From JAAXVQ01 sp964604705 (GTDB lineage: Bacteria > Oederibacteriota > JAAXVQ01): a DNA stretch of 64,000 nt. This document shows positions 38,701 to 46,343 of the stretch, piece after piece. The number at the start of each line of letters is the position of its first letter. The first letter of the stretch is position 1. The translations under genes and the position numbers were made by a program. Below the pieces are notes generated by a model. It had not been told where the DNA came from, made no database searches, and was given only the letters and a program-made list of their open reading frames with translations. The DNA lies in the NCBI GenBank assembly GCA_964604705.1, contig CAZSAP010000008.1, positions 62,001-126,000 of the forward strand, given 5' to 3'.

Positions 38701-39522
38701 TATATCCAGTTGTTCCAATTCTGCATACAAACGATCGGAATCAACCGTTTCAGGAATGACCGCTGTGAGTTGCTTTAAATAACCACAAACATTGGGGTAG
38801 GCATCCAAGCCTAGGGCCAGAGTGTGGGCGAATTGCTCAAGGTACCGCACGTATTTGTAGAGGGACAAGGTCCCCGAATGAAACCCTTGACGCTGCTGAT
38901 CCACTTTTAATAATTGAGGATTGAAAACATTCTTTTTAGCTTCATTCAATCGCTCACGGACATCCATAATGTATCCTTCACATTCATCTGTGAGAAAACC
39001 AACAACCATTTGACGCGCCATTTGATACTGTTCAGGCTGTTCAACCCCAATTAGCCGCATGGGTCGCTTGCCCGTGGCTGCATAATATTCCGCCCCAGAA
39101 ATCTTACCTTGCCTCACAAAATAGTCGCCCACATTTTCCCGAGCTTGGGCGAGTGGAAATGTGGAGAGTTTGGTCACATTGACGGGCTTATCTGCGCCTT
39201 CTATGGCGGCCCACTGCACATCGTGGTGTTCTGCCAGATACCCTAAAATTCCGGCAATGTTTTTCTGCACTTCATAATTACAATGCAAATCTTGAATATG
39301 CACCACACACGGGCCACTTCCTTGCCATTGCTCAAGGACACGACCAAAAGCTTTAGGAATAACTGGAACCCTTGCTTCTTTAGCTGTTGAGGTCTGGAAC
39401 GCCCACGCCACATGTGGAAACAGCATCACTAGACAAATCCAGGAAGCCACGAGCTGTTGAAAGGGCTTCCTGGCAACCTTAACCCATTGCCCGATTAAAG
39501 ATGCAGCACGGTACAACTTCAT
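32791..39522 (-). CDS. Giant multidomain protein with ChaN-like head and two methyltransferase-like domains
   Basis: 2,243 residues from ATG 39522, which has GGAGGA four bases ahead inside a slightly longer frame. Hydrophobic residues 25-42 are a signal/anchor. Residues 65-455 form the ChaN/Tiki-like domain shared with the giant gene at 1-10235. Residues 670-855 and about 1295-1480 are two near-copies of a polytopic membrane block (GIPLVEEFGIGTR, FVLAH/FVMAH, IVHAVWN/IVHTGWN). These motifs recall the EE, FxxxH and HxxxN motifs of CPBP intramembrane proteases, but with wider spacing. Between them, around 1120-1230, is a class-I SAM methyltransferase (VIGTGIGLEAL, DATDINLWAVE, FNMPHYK). Residues 1545-1630 are HEAT-like helices. 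Around 1730-1860 lies a second, degenerate Rossmann methyltransferase-like domain (VTGPSSQDVLPLL, VIDVDPVAIEV). The C-terminal 200 residues are uncharacterised. Function unknown. Confidence 0.9.
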   Translation of the reverse strand: MKLYRAASLIGQWVKVARKPFQQLVASWICLVMLFPHVAWAFQTSTAKEARVPVIPKAFGRVLEQWQGSGPCVVHIQDLHCNYEVQKNIAGILGYLAEHHDVQWAAIEGADKPVNVTKLSTFPLAQARENVGDYFVRQGKISGAEYYAATGKRPMRLIGVEQPEQYQMARQMVVGFLTDECEGYIMDVRERLNEAKKNVFNPQLLKVDQQRQGFHSGTLSLYKYVRYLEQFAHTLALGLDAYPNVCGYLKQLTAVIPETVDSDRLYAELEQLDIQVRQLLYRRAEERGLDEIGHRVDIMEKMLNVAAAPADIQTYRRQPHAFKIKCINDFLVSVDGEDNQGLESDVFQLDDYMQKAEAFYTNADQRSDDFVEGTLKHIAAEQATVIVLITGGYHSPKILEQLRAQGISYVEVKPNLTQQDLLNPYFSLLKKRKTPMEKLLAQTQTIVALEPFFALTEKITQPINEQNELTREMRAAYAWMEISLKLDALQLLRAQGAKGLDVIITQFANTLARYAADAQAVVPDLSRSILAEKSWVIPMKNAPFFAVLETTAGALHERKGVLSTADLNGARVSYMPEAFWTQTVQGLTTQGQLQISQDWLRVQMMQAALPGGAVLLTGASVIMNTGPADQPMVFRRGGWQAQWNQIRSRINRFTPKPFLNPVFGLELSSVRALFITGVRGLAATLVKIPWLGIPLVEEFGIGTRRKNTPDWAVGKVRGVWEAFRQGRTLPVLTGMVLSLPGIFFGLDLRLIIPLAIVLAGWINYPYQKEFVLAHGANQTRSQIIVRSLLTGGFNAVAIGVGVAMLAGMLPQVGGFMYVLAPLVALVTALMRTTIVHAVWNVWLAPLAAWVAGFVKSLRAGKRVVVSAESYRMGAIETFGLLGRFDQADEPVRVDEESQATVAEVFNVLHLDLSAVNYAEQLDGMKVAVPVASLNPQALRDAWELPADYPLQELRVSVVFYNRLPMYVVAEEETGPSRIMDLSGLYQMDKQWIDQHQVSINGKAYVIFSMPGQPDTKIEVSVDRAFPYEVSHKFKTRLVQDVLGGAETVWTSGSYTYAQFSRSGDLSELKLSPVFKPKFSWMTESQGLKVKLVSMPGVFHGVHPSSLIAGRAVAKLAAPGKRILVIGTGIGLEALIAAQRGAQVDATDINLWAVEATRRLLEKQQVPADRVRVFVQDLFPEGQKYDGVVFNMPHYKSYLTHGESADYKGVLFLRVAEQIKDHLTPEGVGVLVNTENPNLEKWLAEKSRLNVISDFFDADGSSKAILVGQGDRVYQYSPWAQMMMKSGRRPDSRLMLAASRALSITGVRGVAAALAKIPWFGIPLVEEFGIGTREKNTPDWAVGKVRGVWEAFRQGRTLPVLTGMALSLPGIFFGLDLRLIIPLAIVLAGWINYPYQKEFVMAHGTDQSPAQIVVRSLATGTLNAMAIGVGVAMLAGILPQAGGLMLVLAPLVALVTALMRSTIVHTGWNVILAPLASRIVGWVQTVRQRHSVRLSADYFRLAIEPVSPVPNIPADKPKSEPAFTKQAQVKETPDEVKIQKPYTVSPEVQLLERLLALETRPTAVAELTQQPLVKPIVLQALSQLILSGNQQQQTEALAVIVTLGPVSASESVREALLSLRDSIDDELRTRVRNALMAVFGEAALTVPYHPLTTGRRNPYTTGRRILPRNTAPQTITARDVMRAWTALKTRTRGTRTFAEELLWHEDLNQAMEANAESMASMQLTAGSTFLVTGPSSQDVLPLLLAELGVVTSVIDVDPVAIEVQRQLYEETGLADRIHVYTDYAALGTAVFNRVSLFAVLVSLVDKVYRDRVQSAHQAFVDSASDSGLKNRLLEQLQKEWQSQVRGPLQTILDHVNPQGGHLLVNQPLALSAQEVRRRSDVSPVLRSLYYLDELLIQLGKERGMQFTQQPQIQLDTLRTNLNWMQEGRKGIAYRMDSVSRGSVGPQEKGRQPSLELQWQKEKELVPEQGEFNRSGLRAPLRFFQIWRTPRQIWIGILFSTLTLVQRLTPATSLDREAWVSLAELKSMYFPQNSLEARHFRAGQINSRGLTQATLGERMFGQYREPRSDEIQLNFDASQVAALAEPETGSGWLVHVRHALAQALVQQQLRYWSADYYGVSLGSRVQRNVAEQRHTAYVRTWPLLVNHALSQATTPQAQWTALHQVSLALEQTAGVPTIAIQVESFAESVAGKHTQTLRIPHLVWERPALRGRLEDALHIHGFRLNPLGHQNRVPHTRPRSLEQAA
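35080..35640 (-). repeat. Internal duplication, copy B of membrane block
   Basis: Encodes TGVRGVAAALAKIPWFGIP through the IVHTGWN motif and the following helix. It is closely similar at DNA and protein level to copy A at about 36950-37515. Confidence 0.85.
36950..37515 (-). repeat. Internal duplication, copy A of membrane block
   Basis: Encodes TGVRGLAATLVKIPWLGIP through IVHAVWN. Long identical DNA stretches with copy B (for example around 37225-37255 and 35345-35375) point to fairly recent duplication or gene conversion. Confidence 0.85.
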
Positions 39523-39921
39523 TACTCCTCCAAATAGCAAAACTCAATTTGACTTACTTAATTAGTTCTTCAAAATAAAAACAATGATGAAAAGAGGTAA
39601 TCGAACGCGATAACTATGTTTCGTTTCTAAACGCATCTAAAAACACATTTAAATTGTATCGATTTTATGCCTTCAAACCACATCAGTTTAATATTTTACC
39701 TATTCCAAATAGCTAATTCAATTTCATTTTCCTTTTGTTTCCACATCGGACTCAGGAAATTTATGGGAAGTACACATCCTTTGTAACAGATATTTCAAAG
39801 CAATAACTTTTACTGAGTAAAGTTTTATACGTATTTCCCGATCCTATCTATAGAGAACCAAAAAAGCGATCAATCAGGACTTACGGTTTCTTAAACTATT
39901 CTATAAAGGAAACGTCATTTC
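39523..39921. other. Divergent intergenic region
   Basis: This 399-base AT-rich region separates the second giant gene and the CheD-like gene. It must hold both promoters, but I could not pick a convincing -35/-10 pair for either. No RNA structure was recognised. Confidence 0.45.
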
Positions 39922-40428
39922 ATGTTGAAGGAGCACGGTAAACAACCCATGAAAATTTGCGTGAACCTTTCGGACATGCGCATTTCCAAACAAAATGACG
40001 ATCTATTGTTTACACCCGAGCTGGGTAGCGACATGGGAATCTCTATATTTGATCCTGTAGCCAAACTCGGAGCAGTGTTTCATGGCATGTTGCCCGAGGC
40101 TAAAGTCTACCCAGATATGGCTCAAAAAAACCCTTTTATGTTTGTAGATACCGGACTTCCCCGTATGTTGGAGGAAGCCTACGCTCAAGGCGCCTTCCAG
40201 GGACGACTTATCGCCTATGTGGCGGGTGGAGCAGACCTTATAGACACACCAAAGGTTTTTGCTGTAGGTAAAGAGAACATCGAAAAAACTTTTCAGATCC
40301 TTAAGGCCCACCGAGTTTCTGTCGCACGGCAAAGTGTCGGCGGCAATCAAACCCGCGCCTTGTTCTTGAACGTCGCGACAGGTGACGGCTGGATTCATCA
40401 ACCGCTTCAAGGGAGTGCGTCATGTTAG
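39922..40428 (+). CDS. CheD-like protein lacking the catalytic cysteine
   Basis: 168 residues from ATG 39922 (AAAGGA about 11 bases upstream; ATG 39949 is an alternative). CheD deamidates chemoreceptor glutamines with a Cys-His-Thr site. The family pattern is clear: TPELGSDMGISIFDP, AKLGAVFHGMLPE, MLEEAYAQGA, LIAYVAGGA, VGKENIEKT and SVGGNQTRALFLNVATG. The Thr (31) and His (54) are in place and correctly spaced. The catalytic Cys of the GLGSC motif is replaced by Asp 37 (GAC). Deamidase activity is therefore not expected; a binding or scaffold role is more likely. It overlaps the HDOD gene start by seven bases, so the two are probably coupled. Confidence 0.88.
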   Translation: MLKEHGKQPMKICVNLSDMRISKQNDDLLFTPELGSDMGISIFDPVAKLGAVFHGMLPEAKVYPDMAQKNPFMFVDTGLPRMLEEAYAQGAFQGRLIAYVAGGADLIDTPKVFAVGKENIEKTFQILKAHRVSVARQSVGGNQTRALFLNVATGDGWIHQPLQGSASC

Positions 40429-41270
40429 GTCCGGTCGATCTTTCTGAAATAAAGAATCTAAAACCGTTACCACTTTCGGTCATCCGTTTGGCCGAACTCT
40501 CTTCCAACGGCAATGCAGAAATTTCGGAATTTACCCGCGTTATCAAATTCGATCAAGCTCTGACCGCTCAAGTGTTGCGTTGGGCCAATTCAGCCTGGAG
40601 CCAAACTCAAAATGCCATCACAGATTTGCAGACAGCGATTGTCCGCATCGGCACAAAATCACTAGTAAAATTAGTCATGAGCCACCATCTAAACGATCCA
40701 CTCAGCAAGGCGTGCCCAGGCTATCAGCTTATGGAAAACGAACTCTGGCAGCATAGCGTGGGCGCGGCACTGGTTGTAGAACATCTCCCTGAATTTTTAA
40801 AGCAGCCCATTCCTCCGGCTGCCTTTGCGGCCGCCCTTATGCATGATTTGGGCAAGTTGGTTTTAGGACGTCATCTGGGACACGCGGAACTGGGCACGCA
40901 AATCACCCGAAAAATGCTCGAAGAAAAAATACCCTACGTTGTGGCCGAACGGCAGATTCTCGGAACGGATCATGCCGAAGTCGGAGCAGCCATCGCCGAA
41001 ACCTGGAAATTGCCTCCGGTACTCATCAAAGCCATCGCCAATCACCACAACCCCGATGCCGAACCCGACATCGTGTCCGACATCGTTCACATTTCCAATG
41101 CTATTTCCAAATTGATCGGCTTAGGTTTAGGCATTGAGGGAATGAACATGGAAGTCAGTGCCAAAGCCGCGCAACGAATTGGTCTGGCCTCGGATCATGT
41201 GCAGGCATTGTGTGCTTTGGTACGCTACGACCTCGAGAGCACTCAGGATTTCTTCATGCCCAAGCATTGA
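40422..41270 (+). CDS. HDOD-domain signalling protein
   Basis: 282 residues. It comprises an HDOD domain (residues 10-210), the non-catalytic or uncertain relative of HD phosphohydrolases that is common in signalling proteins. Motifs are LKPLPLSVIRLAEL at the start, DQALTAQVLRWANSA, AIVRIGTKSLVKLVM, ALMHDLGKLVLG with the HD pair, and ANHHNPD. The C-terminal part has no further known domain. Its start lies inside the end of the CheD-like gene, suggesting a joint role in taxis or regulation. Confidence 0.92.
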   Translation: MLGPVDLSEIKNLKPLPLSVIRLAELSSNGNAEISEFTRVIKFDQALTAQVLRWANSAWSQTQNAITDLQTAIVRIGTKSLVKLVMSHHLNDPLSKACPGYQLMENELWQHSVGAALVVEHLPEFLKQPIPPAAFAAALMHDLGKLVLGRHLGHAELGTQITRKMLEEKIPYVVAERQILGTDHAEVGAAIAETWKLPPVLIKAIANHHNPDAEPDIVSDIVHISNAISKLIGLGLGIEGMNMEVSAKAAQRIGLASDHVQALCALVRYDLESTQDFFMPKH

Positions 41271-41301
41271 CCGCTTGCCTGTTATTTTTCTCACTCGCAG
41301 C

Positions 41302-41331
41302 TTGAACAGAAGTCTCTTCGTCCTTTATAAT
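41302..41331 (+). promoter_or_regulatory. Sigma-70 promoter of EF-G paralogue
   Basis: TTGAAC (41302-41307), an 18-base spacer and TATAAT (41326-41331), 46 bases before the ATG at 41378. Confidence 0.65.
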
Positions 41332-41377
41332 CAGAGCTGATCCGTTGGGTTGTTCCATTCCACGCAGGAGGGGACTT

Positions 41378-43471
41378 ATGCTTAAGGATTACAAAACCGA
41401 GAAGATTCACAACGTCCTTTTGGCCGGACACGGTCAAGTTGGCAAAACCACGCTAAACGAATCTTTGCTCGTCGCCGGGGGGGCCATACCCGAACCGGGT
41501 CAGGTCGATCGCGGCACAACCGTTTCGGATTTCGAAGAAGAAGAAATCGCCCGTAAGATGTCCCTGCACACCTCTCTTTCCTTTGTTGAATACCAAGACC
41601 ATAAAATCAATCTGCTTGATGCACCCGGCTCCCCTGATTACATCGGTGATATCCTGGCCGCTCTGCATGTGGTCGATTCTGCGCTGGTCTTGGTCGATGC
41701 CGAAGCCGGACCGGAAATTGAATCCATTAAACATTCGCGTCACGCGCATGAATTTGGGGTACCGCGTGCGGTGTTTATAAACAAGATGGATAAAGAACGA
41801 GCTAACTTCGAAACCTCCGTTGAGGCATGTACCCAAAAATTCCACAAACCCAAAATTCCCATCTGGTTGCCTATTGGTTCGGGTCCGGAATTTAAAGGAG
41901 TGGTGGATTTGCTAAAGATGAAGGCCCTCCTCTTCCCCCTCGGGGCCAAGACACCCACGGTCACTGAGATCCCGTCCGATATGCTCGAAGCTGCCCAAGC
42001 GGCCCGGGAAAACCTGATTGAAGCTGCTGCCGAGGGCGACGACCAGCTCACGGAAGAGTTCCTGGAAGGCAAGCCTCTAACCACCGAAGAAATCGATCGT
42101 GGTCTAAACGAGGACATGATGGCCGGGAAATTCATTCCTGTGTTATGTGGCTGCGCAAACCGAATTGCTTGCGCTTCGGCCTTGCTTGACTTCATCATTG
42201 AAGTCATGCCCAACGCCAGTGAAAAAGCCACAGCTCAAGGATTTGAGCCCGGCTCTCCCGACACCCCACTGACACGCGACCCTAAAACCGACGCACCTTT
42301 CTCGGCGTATGTGTTCAAAACCATGATCGACCAATATTCTGGGAAATTTTCCTTTTTCCGAATTCAATCCGGTTCGATCACACCCGAACTTGAGGTACTC
42401 AACGCCAACCTCAATCGGCGTGAGCGGTTCTCCCATATGTACGCCATGCTGGGTAAAAAAACCGTGGAAGTTCCTCGTGGGATCGCCGGGGATATCCTCG
42501 CGGTGGCCAAACTCGATACGGTTCACACTGGGCACACGTTCACAGATCCCAACACCCCGATTGAATTCCCACCTCTGAAATTGCCACAGGCTGTATATTC
42601 GATCTCCATTGCGCCCACCAAAAAAGCCGACGAAGGCAAGATGGCTACGGTTTTGACCAAGCTTTGCGAGGAAGATCCTACGCTTGGGTTCCGCTTTGAA
42701 GCCGAGACCCACCAATCGCTCCTTTCGGCAATGGGCGATTTGCAATTGGACATTGCCTTATCAAAGCTCAAGAAAAAATACAACGTCGATGTTGAACGTG
42801 GACTACCTCGCGTCCTGTATAAAGAAACCATTCAAAAAAGCGCCCAGGGCCACCACAAGCACAAAAAACAAACCGGCGGTCACGGCCAATACGGGGATGT
42901 CTATTTGGACATTGAACCGGTTCCGCGCGGCGAAGGCTATCGTTTTGAAGATCATATCGTTGGCGGGGTCATTCCCAAGGGATATTTACCCGGTGTGGAA
43001 AAAGGCGTGAAGCAGGCTTTGGAACGTGGAGTCTTGGCGGGATATCCCGTAATCGACATTTTGGTCAAGGTCGTGGACGGCTCATACCACGACGTCGACT
43101 CTTCGGAAATGTCTTTTAAAATCGCCGGACGCACCGCGTTTAAAGACGCCATGGCCAAAGCGTCACCGATCTTATTGGAGCCGGTCATGGAGGTTACGAT
43201 CTATGCCGACGATTCACATATGGGCGGAATCACCAGCGACTTAAACTCACGCCGCGGACGCATTCTTTCAATGGGCACTGGGGAAATCAAGGCGCATATA
43301 CCGCAAGCCGAATTATTAAATTATTCGAAAGATTTAAAGGCCATCACGTCAGGAACGGCCGCCTTCGAAATGGTCTTTTCCCACTATCAGCCAATCACAG
43401 GTCGAATTGCTGAAAACGTCATCAAGGAAGCTGCCGTGTTGCATGGCAACATAAAGGAAGAAGAAGACTAA
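41378..43471 (+). CDS. fusA2: EF-G-like translational GTPase (EF-G2 type)
   Basis: 697 residues from ATG 41378, with GGAGG upstream. All EF-G domains are present. G1 is GHGQVGKTT rather than AHxDAGKTT, the RGITI switch segment is replaced by TTVSDFEEEE, G3 is DAPGSPDY, and NKMD (G4) is intact. Domain IV has GHGQYGDVYLDIEP. These features mark the EF-G-like/EF-G2 group (as in Thermus EF-G-2 and FusA2), whose role in translocation or recycling varies. It is not the main EF-G of a str operon, since no ribosomal protein or EF-Tu gene is adjacent. Monocistronic with its own promoter and terminator. Confidence 0.92.
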   Translation: MLKDYKTEKIHNVLLAGHGQVGKTTLNESLLVAGGAIPEPGQVDRGTTVSDFEEEEIARKMSLHTSLSFVEYQDHKINLLDAPGSPDYIGDILAALHVVDSALVLVDAEAGPEIESIKHSRHAHEFGVPRAVFINKMDKERANFETSVEACTQKFHKPKIPIWLPIGSGPEFKGVVDLLKMKALLFPLGAKTPTVTEIPSDMLEAAQAARENLIEAAAEGDDQLTEEFLEGKPLTTEEIDRGLNEDMMAGKFIPVLCGCANRIACASALLDFIIEVMPNASEKATAQGFEPGSPDTPLTRDPKTDAPFSAYVFKTMIDQYSGKFSFFRIQSGSITPELEVLNANLNRRERFSHMYAMLGKKTVEVPRGIAGDILAVAKLDTVHTGHTFTDPNTPIEFPPLKLPQAVYSISIAPTKKADEGKMATVLTKLCEEDPTLGFRFEAETHQSLLSAMGDLQLDIALSKLKKKYNVDVERGLPRVLYKETIQKSAQGHHKHKKQTGGHGQYGDVYLDIEPVPRGEGYRFEDHIVGGVIPKGYLPGVEKGVKQALERGVLAGYPVIDILVKVVDGSYHDVDSSEMSFKIAGRTAFKDAMAKASPILLEPVMEVTIYADDSHMGGITSDLNSRRGRILSMGTGEIKAHIPQAELLNYSKDLKAITSGTAAFEMVFSHYQPITGRIAENVIKEAAVLHGNIKEEED

Positions 43472-43483
43472 GCGAACGTCAAT

Positions 43484-43523
43484 AAAAGCCCGGGGCGCGA
43501 TTTGATTCGAGCCCCGGGCTTTT
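43484..43523. terminator. Bidirectional terminator
   Basis: A perfect 13-base stem AAAAGCCCGGGGC/GCCCCGGGCTTTT with a 14-base loop lies between the converging EF-G2 and aminopeptidase genes. A tracts on one side and T tracts on the other serve both strands. Confidence 0.9.
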
Positions 43524-43540
43524 ATTTCCTAGGGCATTTC

Positions 43541-44956
43541 CTATGATTTCAAAAACACCGCATAGCATCGAAACGCCGAATACACATCCACCTTGCTGGA
43601 AAGTTCTTGCGGTGAATGCATGGAGAGCAACGGCGGCCCGGCATCAATGGTGTCCATCCCGTAGCGTGAAAAAAACTTAGCAATGGTCCCGCCACCGCCC
43701 AAATCCAAACGTCCCAGTTCGCCGGTCTGCCAGGCTATCTTGGACTCGTCCAACAACCCTATCAGCCAGGACATGAATTCACCCGAGGCTTCATTGGTAT
43801 CGTATTTACCACCGCCACCACCGTACTTCTCCACGGAAATACCGCCTCCCAATACCGAAGAATTGCGCGAATCACTGATCTCCTTAAAATTCGGATTCAA
43901 TGCTTCGGTCACATCCGCGCTAATGGCCGAGGCCGATTCCAAAACTTCGCAGGCGGTCAACGGTGTACCTGTTTTTCTTAGAATTTCGGCAGCAAAATTT
44001 TCCAACATGTGGCTCTGAGCCCCTGTGTCTCCGTCCGATCCAATCTCTTCTTTATCTGCAAACAACGCAATGGCCACACCTTTGGCTTTTTCCAAACCCA
44101 CAATCGCTTCCAAGGTCGCATACGCACACGACCGATCGTCTTGACCGTACGCGGCAATCATGGAGCAATCAAAGCCAACATCCACCGGTTTGGCCGCTGG
44201 GGTGAACGTTACGTCCGCAGAAAACAAATCTTTTTCCACCATGCCGTATTCGTCATGCAAGTAGCCCAATACCGCCGCTTTCACCTTCTCGGTTTCCGCA
44301 TCGGCCGCGGGACGGTTTCCCAGCAAAATCCGCATCTGCTCACCTTCCACAACTTTGCGCGCCGTCTTATCCATTTGCTCGCGCGCTAAGTGCGGGGCCA
44401 TGTCAGGGATCATAAATTGGGGTTCGCCGCTTTTTTCACCGATCACGATCTGCTTCACACCCTCACGTGTATGTATCACCGCGTGCATGCTTAGGGGAAC
44501 ATTCACCCACTGATATTTCTTGATCCCACCGTAGTAATGCGTTTGGAACAAGGCCAACGAGCTGTCTTCAAACAAGGGATTGGGTTTTAAATCCAGACGG
44601 GGACTATCGACGTGGGCTCCGACCAAACGCCAAGGACGCTGTACATTTCCAACCACGGCCGCCACCAAGGCGCGCCCTTTGATGTTTTTATATACGCGTT
44701 GTCCAGATTTTAAAGCAGCGCACTCACTGAGTGACTTAAACCCTTTTCGTTTTAACTCTTTTTCAATCCACTGCACACACTCACGCTCGGTCTTTGCATG
44801 CGCTAAAAACTGTTTATAGCGTACGGCGTATTCTTCCACGGCGTCCAGTTCTGATTTTTTGTACTGGTCCCATGCCGAGGCTGGTTTAAAACTCATTTTT
44901 TTATATTTGTCGGTCTTGCTTTCAGTGGGTTTAGTTTTCTTTGCCTTTTTGGACAT
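43541..44956 (-). CDS. M18-family aspartyl aminopeptidase
   Basis: 471 residues from ATG 44956, preceded by AGGAGG. M18 enzymes are cytosolic, dodecameric, two-zinc aminopeptidases that prefer N-terminal acidic residues. Visible metal and catalytic elements are GAHVDSPRLDLKP (HxD), AAYGQDDRSCAYA, ADKEEIGSDGDTGAQS (catalytic Glu pair) and LLSMHSPQELSSK (final His). The Lys-rich first 20 residues are an extension. Family length is about 430-470. It is transcribed separately from the secreted protein upstream, seven tens of bases away. Confidence 0.93.
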   Translation of the reverse strand: MSKKAKKTKPTESKTDKYKKMSFKPASAWDQYKKSELDAVEEYAVRYKQFLAHAKTERECVQWIEKELKRKGFKSLSECAALKSGQRVYKNIKGRALVAAVVGNVQRPWRLVGAHVDSPRLDLKPNPLFEDSSLALFQTHYYGGIKKYQWVNVPLSMHAVIHTREGVKQIVIGEKSGEPQFMIPDMAPHLAREQMDKTARKVVEGEQMRILLGNRPAADAETEKVKAAVLGYLHDEYGMVEKDLFSADVTFTPAAKPVDVGFDCSMIAAYGQDDRSCAYATLEAIVGLEKAKGVAIALFADKEEIGSDGDTGAQSHMLENFAAEILRKTGTPLTACEVLESASAISADVTEALNPNFKEISDSRNSSVLGGGISVEKYGGGGGKYDTNEASGEFMSWLIGLLDESKIAWQTGELGRLDLGGGGTIAKFFSRYGMDTIDAGPPLLSMHSPQELSSKVDVYSAFRCYAVFLKS

Positions 44957-45025
44957 GCGTTTGCCTCCTGAAAATACATAACATTTTGCCAAGGTTTGTA
45001 TTGTACTGCATTTTTGCATTGGACA

Positions 45026-46246
45026 CTATTTTTTTAGAATTGAGATTTTCTGGGTAAAGACCCAAGAACGGCTCTGATTTTCTTCCACCCCGGAAAAACG
45101 CACCACATAGACCCCTGGGGCCAGTTGGGTTTGAATAGGTTCCGATACTCGCATTCCTGGAAAAACCACGTGGGAAGTGCGCAACACGCATTCGCCTATC
45201 ATATTGTATATAGCTAGTTCCAAGCTCCGAATCGGCATCTCATCTTCCCAAGCACATCTGAACGTCCCCCGACTCGGATTAGGAAAACATACGAAGACAC
45301 GTCCGCTTAAACCACCCCGAGATAAATCAAGGGGTGTTGCCGTTTCCGAAAAAAACGCCGTGCATGTCATACTGGGCGTAACCGGTCCCAAAGTAGGTGT
45401 CCCGGTAATCGTAGGCGAAACAGTTGCAGTCGTAGATTGAGTAGGTGTGAGTGTGACACTGGCCGAAGGCGTAGCGGTCAAAGACGCAGTCGCCGTCAGG
45501 GTCGCTGTGCGGGTGGTTGTATTCGTTATTGTAAACGTTCCGGTAAGTGTTGCTGTAAACGTGGCCGACACAGTTGCTGTCGGTGTGATGGTGGGTGTCG
45601 CGGTAATGGTTCGCGTTGCAGTCGCCGTAGGAGTCGGTGTGGTTGTAAGTGTGACTGACGGAGTTACCGTCGGGGTATTCGTAGACGTTCCCGTGGGGGT
45701 CGCAGTGGGCGAACCCGGGTTGATTCCCACCACAGCATCCCAAGACACTTGCCTTCCATCCATCCCTTCAACCACCAGCTGCACTGAAACTTGATGAGTT
45801 CCCGCAAAAAAGCTCCAACCCGAACGAGCGGCCAATTCTTGCGCCACATTAAACACATACAACCCAGGTGCGTTGTAGGAAGGGCTCAAATCGCAATATT
45901 GATACCCCGCCTCTTGTAGTTGCAACCCTACCTTAAACGAGGTTGAAGGGTCCACCGACTGCACGGTAACACTAAGCACTGAGTATGCATCTAAGGTAAT
46001 GCTGGTTGGTTGAGAATACGTTTTCCCCCAATTGGACCCACCCGAATTGATCACTGATTGTTTGGCATGTGAAAAACCATCATTAAGGAGTGTGGCATGA
46101 AATGTAACGGGATCGGTCACCCAACCGGTTGGTGTATTGCCTGTCGGGCCCGTAAAATGTTCTTGTAAAAAATAAACCGCCCACCCTTGCGCGGGCAACA
46201 GTCCACAAAGAAGTCCCAGCATAATTACGTGCCCAAGTCTTCGCAT
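45026..46246 (-). CDS. Secreted Thr-rich protein with FlgD/T9SS-like C-terminus
   Basis: 406 residues; GGAGGGG precedes the ATG. The signal peptide ends near GWA. Residues 22-180 form a beta-sandwich-like domain (GYQYCDLSPSYNAPGLYVFNVAQEL). About 115 residues of TxTxTPT repeats follow. The end has the FPNPSRGTFRCAW, LAIYNMIGECV, LAPGVYVVRFSG and QKISILKK pattern of FlgD/type-IX-like domains. It belongs to the same architectural set as 10553, 12778 and 30984. Function unknown. Confidence 0.78.
   Translation of the reverse strand: MRRLGHVIMLGLLCGLLPAQGWAVYFLQEHFTGPTGNTPTGWVTDPVTFHATLLNDGFSHAKQSVINSGGSNWGKTYSQPTSITLDAYSVLSVTVQSVDPSTSFKVGLQLQEAGYQYCDLSPSYNAPGLYVFNVAQELAARSGWSFFAGTHQVSVQLVVEGMDGRQVSWDAVVGINPGSPTATPTGTSTNTPTVTPSVTLTTTPTPTATATRTITATPTITPTATVSATFTATLTGTFTITNTTTRTATLTATASLTATPSASVTLTPTQSTTATVSPTITGTPTLGPVTPSMTCTAFFSETATPLDLSRGGLSGRVFVCFPNPSRGTFRCAWEDEMPIRSLELAIYNMIGECVLRTSHVVFPGMRVSEPIQTQLAPGVYVVRFSGVEENQSRSWVFTQKISILKK
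45370..45710 (-). repeat. Low-complexity Thr-codon repeat
   Basis: Degenerate ACN-rich repeat coding the Thr/Pro spacer. It produces spurious long Val- or Arg/Cys-rich open frames on the opposite strand. Confidence 0.8.
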
Positions 46247-46343
46247 ATTCCCCTCCGGGAACCTGCTGTACTGAGCCGCAAATATCTGCGTAGTTCATTA
46301 GACTTATATTGCCGATATGTTATTCCAACGAATCAAAGAGCCC

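Noticed and set aside
45437..45794. Arg/Cys-rich and Val-rich frames opposite the Thr repeat
   Set aside because: Composition artefacts of a degenerate hexanucleotide repeat; no ribosome site or known fold.
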